A stretch of 60,000 nt of DNA from Symsagittifera roscoffensis (lineage: Eukaryota > Xenacoelomorpha > Acoela > Convolutidae): contig NC_087070.1 of the NCBI RefSeq assembly GCF_963678635.1, positions 31,351,704-31,411,703 of the forward strand. The letters run 5' to 3'. The notes beneath the pieces were generated by a model. That model was not told the origin of the DNA, searched no databases, and saw nothing but the letters and a program-made list of their open reading frames with translations. Below, piece after piece: positions 30,140 to 42,288 of this stretch; position 1 is the stretch's first letter; every line of letters begins with the position of its first letter. Both the position numbers and the translations under genes were made by a program.

Positions 30140-31617
30140 TAGATAAAAAAAATTGAAACAAGATTTCAAAAATAGGTTATAATTGGGTATAAATAGGTTA
30201 AAAAATCTTTAAAAATCCTCAAATCTATTTTGAATACGTTTGAATACGTTTTTTCACCGTAATTATGGATAAAAATGAATTTTTGAAAACTTTACTTTTT
30301 ATTTCAGTTCAATGCAGTTAAAAGTTTTTGTCAGTTTGTGTCTATTAAGTATGCATTTCAATGAAAAAATGACAAAACAAAAATCGGTCAATTAATGTGG
30401 CAAAATGTTGAAGTTGACCTATGAGTGTCAATTACGGTACTGCGACGTCAGAGAACTTTTATATTGGTAATGCGAATACTTTTGTAGTAAAAGTTCTTAT
30501 CGGGCATTTTTCTTGTGACAAAATAAACACTTTCTAGGTTCGTTCCCACTTGTTCCCACTTAGGCTAGAGGTAATTTGGTCGCCTTTGCAACCTAAGATC
30601 TGGTCTCCAGGTCTTTTTTTCCAGTATGAATGAGATTGAAGTTTTTTTTTGGTAAAAATTGAATTACCGGACATTTGTTTTTCTGCTCATTTTTTTTCGG
30701 CTTAGTTGCCACATCTGCCACATCTTAGTGCCATAAGTAATTTGCATCATTGCTGCAAGTATTGTTCCTTGTAATTTTAAAGTGGGGCTTTAAAATGTTA
30801 CAATTTTTTTTCGGCGCAACTGATGTCTGCCCGAAAATTATCGGCTTGGTTTCCGCTTCGTAAGCTTTGTGCCGTCGCAATTTTTGGCTGTTTTGCTTAG
30901 CATGTCTGCCTAGAATGAACTTTTATCGACACCTACGAGAATTTTGATTGACATATATTTTTTTATTTTGTTTGTTCGATTCGCTCCGCTCAGCCTCTGT
31001 GTACTTTTTCTTAACTTCCTATGGTATAACAATCTTACTGCCATTTTTGAAAGATTCTTTGAAAACACGTTTTTAGGTAACAAAATTTGGTCACCCGCGC
31101 TGATTTCTGGTCTTTTCTGTTATACAGCCCAAAAATGATAATTTTGTTATTTTGAAAGTTTCATTATAATGCTGGAACCTGATTGCTTGAAGTTCATATC
31201 AGGAAAATAAATCTAAGATTTCAATGAAAACAAAAGCTCAATTATCAGTCTAATATTTTTGGACCGCATAAAAAACCTTGTTTTTGAGTAGAAAAGTAAA
31301 ATATGATCTTTATGTCTGTGTATCTAAATCTAATTATAGTCATATGGATGAATTGCAAAGAAGAAAAGTTACAAAACTAAACCTCATTTCTGTAATACGA
31401 AACACCAATTATTTCTAATTTTCTGTAATAAGAAGTACTACTTATTTCTATTTTAGTGAAATGACCGTGAAGTGGCTAGTTTTTCCACGCTTGTACTTTA
31501 TATTTGTTCTTGCAGTTTTTCCAGGCTTGTACTTTATATTTGTTCTTTCAATTGTGCTTGCGGTTTTGTAGAAATGAAGACAAAATATTTTAAAACAAAA
31601 TGGATAGCAAATGTAAA
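30140..31617. other. AT-rich, no supported gene
   Basis: Short direct repetition TGTTCCCACTTGTTCCCACTT near 30545-30565 and a duplicated TTTTCCAGGCTTGTACTTTA-type word near 31480-31545. The hydrophobic frame at 30944-31138 begins at a TTG and has no splice or poly(A) support. Confidence 0.45.
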
Positions 31618-32683
31618 CAAGACTGCTCGTATCAAGGCGAAGCCCTGAATGTTCCGACTGCCTTTTAAGGTTTATGGAGCAGTAGTAACATTAAAAAATT
31701 AAATGTAAGAAAAAATAAAATGAAAAAAATTTTTTTTTTCTAAAATTTGAAATTTTTTATGAAAATCCTCGCCCCACACGCCATACAAAGTACAAAAGGA
31801 TAGATTTAGCTCCTTGTAACAAAAGAATTATGACAAAAAAGCTTCTTTTAACCAATTTGAAACGATTTCTAAGACGGATTAACTCTCCGCTTACGCGTTA
31901 ATAGCGCGAAATATATCGCGCGTTAATTGTCCCAAATTGGCCAAAATGGCAATCTTTAAACCCCCATAACTTTACGAAAAATAATCACAGGTGAAATATA
32001 TTTTCAAATTTGAGCTCAAGACAACAATACCTTTCGAATGATATTAAAAAATCTCGTCAAAAATGGCTAGTTAAAAAGTCGAAATTTGTCTGAAGAAAAA
32101 AAACACACCCCGAGCACAAATATTCCGTTACTTTCGTATCGAAAGTCGGAACAACAAGACTGCTCGTATCAGGGCGAAACCCTGAATGTTCCGACTGCCT
32201 TTTAAGGTTTATGGAGCAATAATAACATTTAAAAATTCAATGAAATAAAAACAAAATCAAAAAAAAAAATTTTTCTAAAATTTGAAATTTTTTATGAAAA
32301 TCATCTCCCCACACGCCATACAAAGTACAAAAGGATAGATTTCGCTCCTTATAACAAACCAATTATGGCACATTAACTTCTTTTAACCAATTTGGAACGA
32401 TTTCTAAGGCGGATTAACTCTCCGCTTACGCGTAAATAGCGCGAAATATATCGCGTTAATTGTCCCAAATTGGCCAAAATGGCAATCTTTAAACCCCCGT
32501 AACTTTACGAAAAATGATCACAGGTAAAATATCTTTTCAAATTTGAGCTCAAGACAACAATACCTTTCGAATGTTGTAAAAAAATCATTCAAAAATGGCT
32601 AGTTAAAAAGTCGAAATTTGTCTGAAGAAAAAAACCCACCCCGAGCACAAATATTTCGTCACTTTCGTATCGAAAGTCGGAAC
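31618..32683 (+). repeat. Tandem pair of a 537 bp repeat
   Basis: Two units start CAAGACTGCTCGTATCA at 31618 and 32155 and run to TTTCGTATCGAAAGTCGGAACA. Each contains a block with TCCGCTTACGCGT and GCGCGAAATATATCGCG, the latter nearly self-complementary, and ends with the palindrome TTTCGTATCGAAA. A diverged inverted copy lies at 13118-13575, and a fragment of the start lies in the 1 kb repeats at about 655-705 and 3250-3300. No protein frame. Class unknown; a non-autonomous transposon or satellite-like unit is likely. Confidence 0.9.
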
Positions 32684-33123
32684 ATTAAGTTATAAAATTT
32701 CAATGGAATATGTTTTGGCATACAAATGGCACACAAAATCTCCAGCATGGTAGTAATATTCTAACTTTTTTCCGGTTAAAACTTTGTTTTAAAAATTGGT
32801 TTTGTTTGTTGCGTTTTTGAAAAAAATACACCACGAGTTAATTATTACATGGTTTATAATTTAAAATGAAAGTAAATACATATCTGTATTTGATTTTTTT
32901 TACAAACTACATGAACATGTAATTCACATGTGACACGGAGTTTTCCCGAAATTTCAACCCTATGTGACAGACTTTGTGAAATTACAATTTTTAAATCTAA
33001 TATCAAACAAATAATCAAATCTTCTAAAAAACCAAAAGAAATAAAAACAAAACGATCCAATAAATTATAAGAAAAAAATCTCAAAATCAAAAGCAAAATA
33101 GAACATCTAACTAATAAGAAAAA
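32684..33123. other. AT-rich, possible promoter region for 33124
   Basis: A-rich plus strand directly before the ATG at 33124. No TATA element or initiator can be assigned. Confidence 0.3.
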
Positions 33124-33362
33124 ATGTGGAACCCGTCGCTGAATTTAACAGACGGACAAAAAGCGATTCGAATTTGTCTTCACCATTTTACGGCCGCTAA
33201 TTGTGTTCAGTTAAAAAGAGAATTACGCCGGCTTTCATCTAATAAAGAGGATGGCATTCTTTTTCAAAGTTGTGAAGAAACGTCCCTATGTGTTAGGGAA
33301 CTGTATCTAACAATTTGTCTTATCTTGAAAGAAACTCAAGATAAGGATCTAGCAACTGCTGA
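33124..33362 (+). CDS. Candidate first coding exon, 79 codons, function unknown
   Basis: A GC-richer frame begins at ATG after an A-rich leader and encodes MWNPSLNLTDGQKAIRICLH, then FTAANCVQLKRELRRLSSN. Further on come SCEETSLCVRELYLTICLIL and KETQDKDLATA. At 33362 it meets a strong donor, GCTGA|GTAAGC, leaving phase 2. The in-frame TAA lies inside that donor, so an 80-residue unspliced product is the alternative. The sequence is predicted to be largely alpha-helical with hydrophobic/charged alternation. No domain is recognised and no following exon could be identified within the window. Confidence 0.6.
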
Positions 33363-34260
33363 GTAAGCAATTTAGTTTCAGATTTATGATTTTGATTATT
33401 ACCTTGGTAATATTGCAAAGTCTACATAAACAAAAAAGACAAGTTCAATGACTAAATATAAGCAGGTAATATATAAAAAACGAAATCAAAAATCAACCTT
33501 TGAGATTGAATACTCGCACTCAGTAAAAAACAACAACAAATGATAATACAGGATTTTATTGACAGTCCCAATAAATTTCAAAAAGAATTGATTATAATCA
33601 AACAAAATGGATTATAATATTCCTATTTTTGGAAAATATAAAAAACCTTTTAATCGGTTCTAATCGATTATTTTTTGAAACCTTTTTCTCAAATTTTATT
33701 GAATCGCAATCCATTTTACTGGCGTATAATACTTTCTTATTCATCCTACGTCACTGCTTCAATTCATTTCTTTATGTTTCATTTTGTGTGCTTTTTCAGT
33801 TGCTATCATTTCTTAAAGTTTTTTTTGGATTCAATTTTTTGAACAATTTTTCGAAAATAAGATTTTCAATTAGTGCGACCTCAAAAAATTCTTAAAACGC
33901 CTAAACATGATAATGCGAGTGTTTCCTTTTTTAAACTAGGTTGTGTCAACGTCTCGCCAGGATTTAACCTCCATTTAGCCGATAGAACTTAGACCAAAAA
34001 ACAATATTACCTTCAAGCCGAAGTTTTCAAGATAAGAGACTGGGGGGGGGGGGGGTGTTGTGTTGGCATACCCAATAAATCATTTGAAAAGATGGGTTGA
34101 AAAATTCAAAACAAACCTCCTTGTTTCCATTTGTCTTGAGATAAGTCAGCACTTTCATAAAACTGTCTTATGAAGCACCCATCAATTTGAAAAAATTTGG
34201 TCCAGAAAACTGCTTGAAAACAAGTTTCATTCGAGCTTAGTCCCCTTGTATAAAATTGAA
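33363..34260. other. AT-rich with TAATC palindromic words and a poly-G tract
   Basis: Contains GATTATAATCAAACAAAATGG and ATTATAATATTC-type words at 33585-33675 and a 14-base G run at 34042-34055. If 33124-33362 is an exon, this is its intron. Confidence 0.5.
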
Positions 34261-34261
34261 C

Positions 34262-34490
34262 CACCTGTCACCTGAAGATGCTTCCTACCTACACTCGCGT
34301 GTCACCTGAAGGTGTATCCTACCTACACTCACTTGTCACCTGAAATTGCATCCTACCTACACCCACCTGTCACCTGAAGGTGCATCGTACCTACATCCAC
34401 CTGTCACCTGAAGGTGCGTTCTACCTACATCCACCTGTCACCTGAAAGTGCTTCCTACCTACATCCACCTGTCACCGGAAGGTGCATCTC
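34262..34490. repeat. Minisatellite, ~35 bp unit, 7 copies
   Basis: The unit is close to CCACCTGTCACCTGAAGGTG followed by CATCCTACCTACATC. Each copy contains CACCTGAAGGTG, whose arms CACCT/AGGTG are inverted around GA, and usually two CACCTG E-box words. Confidence 0.95.
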
Positions 34491-35795
34491 ACGGGCCATC
34501 ACTTCTTTCATGAATAGGGGAATCTGATGAACTAGAAGAAAGTGTAATTTTGTACTTATAGCTTAAATTTAAAACAAATATGATTTTTACTGTGTTTTCA
34601 TTCCGAAAAGCTAAATTTTCATACATTATATTTGATTTTTCTTGTGCGATAAAATTTTTATAGAAGAAAGGGTTGTAGCCTTGATATAATAGATTATAAG
34701 AAATCATAAAAATTTTCTGAACATTTATAATCATTGATTATAGCTTATTAAAATGAAATGTCACCAAAAATGTTATCTTTATAAATGTTATAGATTATAA
34801 ATCGTTTAAACATCCAAAATTGGCGCTTACAATCAATTATAATTTTTCTAAAAGTACGGTTATAAATATAAAAACTGTGATCCTTATAATGGATTTTAAA
34901 TCGCCTAAACATCTAAAGTTGGCGCTAATGATTATTTATAATTTTGCTAAAAAGTACGATTATATTTATAATATAATCGATTATTTTCTTTTTTTTTACT
35001 GAGTGCGGGTATACACATCTTTTGAGAGCTTAAATAAACCGCAAGATAAAATTGACAGGTCCGTTAAAATTAATGGATAAACATTAACTCTGTTTTGCCC
35101 TGTGATTAAATTTATGTTAAAAGCAAAGGTCTAAAACTGTTTTTCAATTTGTATTTTCAGCTTGTTTTTTTTTGAACACTCGTCTCAGAACATCAGTACA
35201 GTTTTCAGCAAAATACTCTAATACGCTTGGTTGATTTCTCGACATTTGCTATTTTTGTTGCTGGGAAAGTGTATACAATTCGTGACATCCCATCCGAGAA
35301 TCTAAAATCCTTTTAAAACGCTTTTTCCAATGCGATTGATCATTTTTTTTGCCAAATCTAAACCAGGTATCATTTTGATCTGGATAGTATTTCCTCAAGA
35401 CGAATCACGATTGGCGTTGGGAGACGCATGTAAAAAGTAGTTTTATTGACAAGGAAAAAAACTTTGGAGGAGCGTTTCCAGTTCTTTTGAATCGCTGCGC
35501 ACTAAATTAGTTGGTCCTTGCCAGAAGCAGAAAATTAAACTCTGCGTCAGCAGAAAACTTTTAAACTGGTTATAATGAAAAAAAAATGAAAAAAGGTTTG
35601 AAAACTTTTGTAGGAACAGTCACTATCTTAGATCTTTTTAGGAAGAGTTCCTATCTTGTAACGTTTTTGAGCCTAATTTCGTAAGACGTAGTGAGGTTTT
35701 GATAAAAAAAGTTCTAAGATATCGGCTTTTGGTTGACCCCGGAACTGCTTCTCTACGCTCTAGTCACAAGATTACTCTCGTTTAAAAGGGCCAAT
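34491..35795. other. AT-rich with palindromic words
   Basis: Holds further TAATC/GATTATAA words (34675-34990) resembling 9480-11560. No gene was recognised. Confidence 0.45.
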
Positions 35796-35923
35796 CTAAA
35801 ATGGCAGTAAATAGCAAGCCGACCTTAAAATCGGAATGTTCCTATTCAGATTCGAATACTTCAGTGTTCTAGACTCAATCTCAGCTGGATTTTCTGAGCC
35901 TGGCACGTTCAACCACTCTTCTC
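35796..35923 (-). CDS. Possible terminal coding exon
   Basis: On the minus strand, after an acceptor-like AATATAAGGTTTAG, a frame with two leading bases encodes EEWLNVPGSENPAEIESRTL then KYSNLNRNIPILRSACYLLPF and stops at TAG (35796-35798). A possible donor (TTTTAAG|GTCGGC) lies inside at 35824, so it could also be internal. Composition is richer than the surroundings. No family is recognised, and the acceptor lacks a strong pyrimidine tract. Confidence 0.3.
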
Positions 35924-36063
35924 CTAAACCTTATATTTTAATACAAAAAATACAAATTTTGCTGCTCGCTCTTTTGACCAAAAGTCTAACGGATATCTGG
36001 GCAATCTTTCATCTTGTTGTTACTCCTTTTTTTTGAGACACAGGTCGTAATACTACCTGTTCC

Positions 36064-36302
36064 AGTTAGAACGCCATTCCGTTGGTACTCGTAGTACTGT
36101 TACGATCAAGAGAATAAGATATAGCGATCCAAGGTCTATTGTTGCTGACTATTGGATAAAAAAATAACCAAAAATGATCGATCTTCTATGAAGACGTGTT
36201 TACGTCTGTTCTAATACCATGAAGGTGATATAAATAAGGTCAGAAAAATTCAAGTCAAATTAAAATGTATTATGATAATTAAACTAATCCGGATTGCTAA
36301 CA
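36064..36302 (-). repeat. Degenerate gypsy, 3' LTR
   Basis: On the minus strand starts TGTTAGCAATCCGG directly after GTGGGCGGCGGAG. The left boundary is judged from similarity to the other LTR. Confidence 0.65.
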
Positions 36303-36450
36303 CTCCGCCGCCCACTTTCAAAACTGAAATAGTCTCCTATTTTTAATCTCGTAGTTATACTGTTTCATCCTCTTCTCTCTTCAGGGTTTTTCTCTTTCCT
36401 TCCTCTGGTTCAGTCGTTTGGCTCGTTTCCTCTCTTTCTCTTGGTTCCAG

Positions 36451-38400
36451 TTACCTCAGGAACTCTAAGCAGACTGTTACTTCCTCTGGTTCGCCCACCA
36501 AATTTTTTATGGAGCGAGCTTCTTGGCTTGGTGATGGTTGTGATTCTTTCGATTGCTTTTTAGACCGCACCTGCATTATTGGGATTGGGTTTCCAATTTT
36601 TATTGTTAGGGTATCAGTACGTGATTGTGCTGACGCTCTTTTACATGGAGGATACTTCTTTGTCTTAATCTTCTTTTTCTTTGGCTCCGGTTTTTCGTTT
36701 TTGCTGGTATAATAAAATGCTTTCCCCTTAGTTTGGGTAAGCATCCTGTTTGCTTACCAATTTGTCGTCTGTTTCCTTTACTAGTAATTTTTTGTGGCTT
36801 ACTGGTACTTTGTTTCAGAAGGTCTGGTTGTTTTCTTCCGGTGTTCTGTCCTTGTGGTTTCGCCGTTTTCTTGATACGGCTATTAATTATGTATTTTCCC
36901 TCGGAAGTTTCTATAAACAGGGGATGTGTTATAAACTCTGGATTTTCTATGTCTAAGAGCGGGTAGTTCTTGTTATGCCTGGCTGATTTATATGCTACAA
37001 AGTCACTTAGTTGCATTGGTCTACAGTTGCCATTTAATTGTGGATTATGTACAAACGCAAATTCACTGTTTCACAGGAGCCGTTTCCTGAATGCTTGGCT
37101 GACTTATATGCTACAAAGTCACTTAGTTGCATTGGTCTACAGTTGCCATTTAATTGTGGATTATGTACAAACGCAAATTCACTGTTTAACAGGAGCTGTT
37201 TCCTGAATGTTTGAACCCATGCGGCGTTTGGAGTGCCGTATAATAGTTTTTTCCCGTCTTGGGTTTTGCATTTTTGTGAAATTAATTTGGATTCTTCACC
37301 TTCTGTGCGATAAATTTTGTTTTTCGAGCTATTTGTTCAAACAGGATTGATCATCTCTGGGTGTTGCTCCCTCAGTGCTCTGCGCTCAACCGTGACTTTG
37401 TCATCAGACCATTAGTCCATATTGTGCACTTGCTTTGGAGTTAGAGTCGATCTCTCAAGGTTTCTTCAAACTGAAAAGGTAGACAGTTTAACGTTATCCC
37501 TCCACCAACACGTGAAACACTCCACCAACTCTTTTTCTCTATGGTCATCCACCGTTGCAGACAGAAGTTTGAGATTATCGTTTTTACAACAGAATTGAAA
37601 AATTTAAGCTGTAAACGTTTGGAAATGGTCGCACCTGATTTTCCTCGACACCCCATTATTCACTATGTACCTCTGCAAGAGTTTTATTGCGTTATCCGCT
37701 GTTGTTTTGCTGACTACCTTAGTGGTTGGGTAATTGAAAAACCAATCTATTGCTACGCGTATTTTTGTTCAATTTGTGAGGCACGGCATCTGCAAGTTCT
37801 AATGGGGTTTCCTCATATGGTTCTACTACCCTATCTATTGGCGAATGGTTTTTCCCCCAATTACGGCTCTAAAGTTTTTACCTTGGTGCTAGCACTGTTT
37901 GCAGTTCTGTCCCATGGCCAAAACAGCACGGCGAATTTTCTGGAGCCTAAAATCCTCGCAAAGTTAGGCATCGCGTCTCTCCCCTGATATAAGAGATGCA
38001 CGCTTTCCCTTACTGTATCGCGAAGCTTGGTAGTAATGACAAATTGGTGATCGATAACTAAATACTCAATACAAACACTGAGCTGGTTCCTGATTTTACA
38101 GAAGAGTTTTCCATACGTTCTCTTGACTGAATCCTAGTCTTGTTCCTTGAGTGGCCTCAGGTTTTTATCTTTTGGGTTGCAGCGGTTATGCAAAGGTAGA
38201 CGAGCACTTGGTGTAGTTTCATTCTGTACATGGGTGTATCGTCGTCCTCCGGCATTGTTTTTAGCGCCTTTTCCGTTGGTGCCAACGTCTCGTTGTCTTT
38301 TGCGGTTGGTCTGCGGTTGGTTGTCAGTTGGTGTGTTTCAATTTCTTCCTGATCCTTGCGGGATAAATTTATTTCGGGTTCAATAGGTATCAGGCCCATC
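36451..38400 (-). pseudogene. Degenerate gypsy integrase and tail
   Basis: The minus strand from about 38000 down to 37500 encodes IDWFFNYPTTKVVSKTTADN, then AIKLLQRYIVNNGVSRKIR and CDHFQTF. This aligns by eye with AIDRFSKFPSVKV ... IKIDQFSGF of the 15748-24172 integrase, with the two catalytic Asp in IDWF and CDHF. Further on come LTPKQVHNMD and GTPNAAWVQTFRK, then NEFAFVHNPQLNGNCRPMQ. Frames change repeatedly. The 148-codon plus-strand frame at 37541-37987 is antisense to this region and is not a gene. Confidence 0.7.
36978..37209. repeat. 116 bp tandem duplication inside the degenerate gypsy
   Basis: Two consecutive units beginning CTGGCTGATTTATATGC (36978) and TTGGCTGACTTATATGC (about 37095), each ending CTGTTTCCTGAATG-like, with few differences, so the duplication is younger than most decay of the element. 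Confidence 0.9.
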
Positions 38401-39639
38401 TCGGTTTCTGCTTGGGTCTCTCTATCTTTTGATTGTTTTTATGTTTGAGCGCGGTTATTTTGAGATTTTAATTTGCTAGGTGAAAGCAAGCTTATTGATG
38501 TAGTATTTTTTCTCTCTGCTGCTCGTTGTCGTCTAGGTCAAAGACTATTCCCTTAAATTTCCTCCCACATGGGCCTGACTGTCTTTTGTCCATATTTAAT
38601 TAGGTTCTTTTCCCGGATTCATTTTTCGGTTTCCGTCTGCATTCGTGGTTTCGGTTTCATGTTGCTCCCACGTGTTTCTTGTCTTGAAATGCGATGGTAT
38701 TTTCGTCTTGATGAACTGCACGCTCCCCCTGTTGATCGGGTGAGAAATTTTTTTTTGGGTTGGCTGCATTTCGCTTTTTCCGTTCCAGCTCTCGCTGTTT
38801 GCTCCTTGCCACTATGATTTCGACTACCTCTCTTATTTCGGCCACCTCTCGTGGGCTCCTTCTTTTTCTGGCAATTTGTCAATCGAGATGGTGTTGTGGT
38901 CACTTTCTGACGTATTTTTTTTGCATCCGAAATGTCCAGTGCTTGAGGGTTGCTTTCCACATGAAAATGTCTTTGTTTGTCTGCTTCGGTGGGTGCATCA
39001 ATTTTAGTTTCTTCTTTCCTTTCGCTCGGTTTTTGTTGCAGAAAAGATCAGCAGATACTTCTTTTGTTGTTTGTGAACTTTGAATGCTTTTACGTTTTTT
39101 TTAAAACTTACAGGCAGCTGTTTCGTATTCGCGTTTAGGGCGGAGTCAATTTGCTTACCTATTTCCTGAAAATTTCTTTCAATCAAAGTCAATCCATTTT
39201 GTTAGTGCTCAATTCCGATTGGCTAATTCATAGAGTATTATGTTGTCAAATTCTTCTAGTTCTGAACTAAAAGCGTTAATTTTAGCTACTACAAATCCGT
39301 CATCGTGATTGGACGCTACTAGTTGAAAGTTGAATCGAAGTTAAATGGTAATAATCTATCAGTCCATCTGGTTATCCTGGGCAGTACAGGCTGTTATTTT
39401 TTCCATGCCTTTTAGCACTTAATAGGGTTTGACGATCTGTATTTATCGTAAATGTTTTCCCGTGGAGGCAGTATTTGAAGTGTTATACTAATCCAACAAT
39501 CCCTATAATCTATATCGTTAGTTGAGTGTTTTTCTTCGTGTGAGTTCAAAAATATTGATTGAAGAGTAAAAAATTGGTACTCTGTAAATTCTGCGACCTA
39601 CTTAATTTTTTAAAATTTTTTCTTGGTGTCTTCAAGCCA

Positions 39640-40640
39640 GTTAAAGCTATTTTTTTCACTATTTTCTGTATTCGCCTCAGTGGGTCTGTCTCTGCGGCTA
39701 AATTTAGAATACATTTTGTGAAATGATGTATCGACCCGATGAAATTTTTTTTATTTGTTCGGATGTCTTCGTTGCCTTCAATGATTGATTGCTTCTCATC
39801 TCTTTATCAGTGGCCAGGTCCCTTCGACAATAATGGTAAATTGCCACAATTGGATTTGTTTGCAAACGAATTTTCTCCTGGGTCCGGAGATGGTAACACG
39901 GTTTTAAGCACCACTTGGTGCACTGTTTTCTTGCTTTTTGTGGCGATAAAAATATCATCTAGAAATTCGACCGTATTTGAAAAGCCAGCCGCAAAATTCC
40001 GTTTAGAATTAATAAATTCCCGTTGCTTTTGCACCATACAAGCTGAAGTTTTCTGGTCTTCTGCTCCAGCGGGAGTTGTACTTAAGCATATCTTAATTTT
40101 TGTATCAAAACAATATGTCCCCTTGACCTGGAACTTTAATAAATTGGTCTACGTTATATAGTAGGAGCTCTATGTTGGGCATTTACTACTTTATTGGTTT
40201 GTGTTTGATAATTTGCTTTGAATCCAGTGCCGGTTTGTTTGATTCTTCCTAAATATGATGGGGTTTGTCATGGCATTTGATCAGTCATCTTGTTGTTGAC
40301 TCTAGTTCGACTCTATCTTAGAGCTGAATGGGTATTGTCCTACCCTTTTGTTGAACTGCTTTGAATTCTTTTACGCATTATGTTTTAACTACGTGATATT
40401 TTGGTCTTTCGAATTGCGCACATAGCCTCCTATAGTTTTTGACCCAACTGACTATATTTGAACCCAAGTTGTCTTATATATCAATGTTGAGAACCTCTCG
40501 GTTTTGGGTTTTTCTTGTGGAATTTGAATCCAATTTCATGGGAAGCTATTTCGACCAATTATGTTTGCCCGTGTCCATTTACTACATTGAACGGTGCAGA
40601 ATTAACCGTCCACCCTCCGCAAATCAGTCAAAATAGTGGA
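39640..40640 (-). pseudogene. Degenerate gypsy reverse transcriptase
   Basis: Around 39930-39960 the minus strand reads NTVEFLDDIFIATKSKKTVH, the F-x-DD catalytic motif with its usual downstream context. About 200 bases further the thumb-like segment FIGSIHHFTK then CILNLAAETDPLR is recognisable in another frame. Stops and frame breaks between them show it cannot be expressed as one protein. Confidence 0.7.
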
Positions 40641-40766
40641 TCGCTGTAAGCACCGTGTTAACATGCAAGGTTGTGGGCTGTATCTGCTTGAGGGATCTGT
40701 TTCCATGCTGCCACTTTGGATTTTTGTAGTTTTTCTGCTATTTAGGAATTTCTGAACGTGCAATTG

Positions 40767-41600
40767 CTATAGGCTTTTTGATCCTGCAATTGCAATAATT
40801 GTGTCTACTGGGGTTTCAAAATTTACCCAGTGTCCATTCAAACTTTTCTCTTTGAAAGTTGCAATGTTTTTTAGCGTCGAATGTCTCGTTCGTAGCCAGT
40901 ATCGTGTAATTGTTATATAGTGTTTACCCTCCATTCGTGGACGTGAGTTCCGCGACTGAAACTGGGTCTCGGTTATCCTCCTGTTTCTCTTGTTGCGTCT
41001 CGAATTCGATTTCTTCTCTGTATTCCGCATAGTTAACACTTGTTATGAGTTATTTTTTCAAAGTGGCCTCGTCTGGAACCTTTAGAAGAGACTTCTTTGT
41101 CTTTTACCGGGCTTCCCGGAAATGTCAGGTCGAGATTGGTTTTCCACATTTATAAAATTGTTTGTTCTGTCGTAGGTATTAGTTTCCAGATGGGCCGTTT
41201 TCTACTTGTTTTTTTTTATTTCGGTTTGGGAAACCCGGACTGTTTCCTCGTTCCCGTCGGATGCTTCCTTGGGTGTACGGGTTGCGGCTAACTTTTCGTC
41301 GGAAATATTCTCGCTCAGCATATCTACCCACTTGGTCCTTGCAGACTTTTTTGCTCCCTGCAGTCTGCTCTAGATGCCAATTCTACCAATTCTGCATGAA
41401 ATTGCTCTAGGTACTCAATTGTTTTTGGAACGAGACATATGAGTTTGTACCTTTTGAACAAATGCGATTGTCTTTTCTGAATGCGATTATCTTTTCTCTT
41501 ACGAATGTATCTCAGTTCCGTCCATAGGTCTCTTGTGGACACTGTTTGAATGTATCTATTCATTTTCCTTTCTCGGAATCGTCTTCAATATTCTTGTCAC
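40767..41600 (-). pseudogene. Degenerate gypsy gag and protease
   Basis: 41324-41563 encodes FKRYKLICLVPKTIEYLEQF followed by HAELVELASRADCREQK, which aligns by eye with YERYKLFNRSQEIGESLESF of the other gypsy gag. 40767-41039 ends with SLNGHWVNFETPVDTII, where the DT of the aspartic protease DTG survives but the glycine does not. No intact zinc knuckle was found between them. Confidence 0.6.
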
Positions 41601-41933
41601 GGACACAGGTATGTGTAACCTTTTGATTTGGTATCCGCATCGTACCACGGGACTGTTCCTTATAATAACCCTCTTGGTCTTACCTTTTTCTTTCATTTTC
41701 AAGTCTTTCTGTTTTTCTTGATTAAGTGACTCTCGGTTTCTCTTTTGCGTTTACGCCTTGTCGTCTTCTGTCTCTTCTTGTCTCAGTGACGGTAGTCTAG
41801 TCAGAATCATGGGTCAATTTTTGAGTAGTATTTGAACGTCAATACTATCTTTTGCGAATATCACCTCTTTTAAACCCACTATCCGTTTCGACCACTCCAC
41901 GATGCTGTTGTGTGACAATGCCAGTTGTGGCAA

Positions 41934-42172
41934 CGCCCTTCCAGTTGGTACTCGTAGTACTGATACGCTCAAGAGAATAAGATAGAGCGATCCAAGTTTT
42001 ATTTTTGCTGATTAGTGCATAGCAGATTATCAAAAATGATCGTTCTGCTATGCAGACGTCTCTAAGTCTATTCTGAAACCAAGAAGGTCAACGCATAAAA
42101 ACAAAAATACTAATATGTTTAATCACACAAATCATAAAAGCAGTCATGTTTCCAGTTTTAAGCAAACTTTGA
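41934..42172 (-). repeat. Degenerate gypsy, 5' LTR
   Basis: Shares TTGGTACTCGTAGTACTGAT, AAGAGAATAAGATA and AAAAATGATCG with 36064-36302 but differs at many positions, indicating age. Its right boundary is approximate. Confidence 0.6.
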
Positions 42173-42288
42173 TGCTCAAGATGCCATATTTTGAAAATGA
42201 TGTTATGGTGTCGCCGATCTATTTTTGTTTTTTGTTCACATTGCTGGTTTTTTTTTCATTTTGAGAAGATGCTTTTTTGTGGGTTGCT

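Larger units (their letters stand above)
36064..42172 (-). mobile_element. Degenerate Ty3/gypsy LTR retrotransposon
   Basis: Related ~239 bp direct repeats at 36064-36302 and about 41934-42172 (both with TTGGTACTCGTAGTACTG and AAGAGAATAAGATA) flank a region whose minus strand reads gag, protease, reverse transcriptase, integrase in order. Motifs include a capsid helix with IEYLEQFHAELVELAS (41324-41563), a protease-like NGHWVNFETPVDTIIAI (~40800-40860), FLDDIFIATKSK (~39950) and NKKNFIGSIHHFTKCILNLAAE-type sequence (~39720). An integrase core, IDWFFNYPTTKV, follows at ~37720. Many stops and frame changes and a 116 bp tandem duplication show it is old. The purine-rich plus-strand primer site lies at 36303-36320. 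It belongs to the same broad lineage as the element at 15748-24172. Confidence 0.8.

Noticed and set aside
37541-37987. 148-codon plus-strand frame
   Set aside because: Antisense to the decayed gypsy integrase, which gives clear motifs on the other strand.
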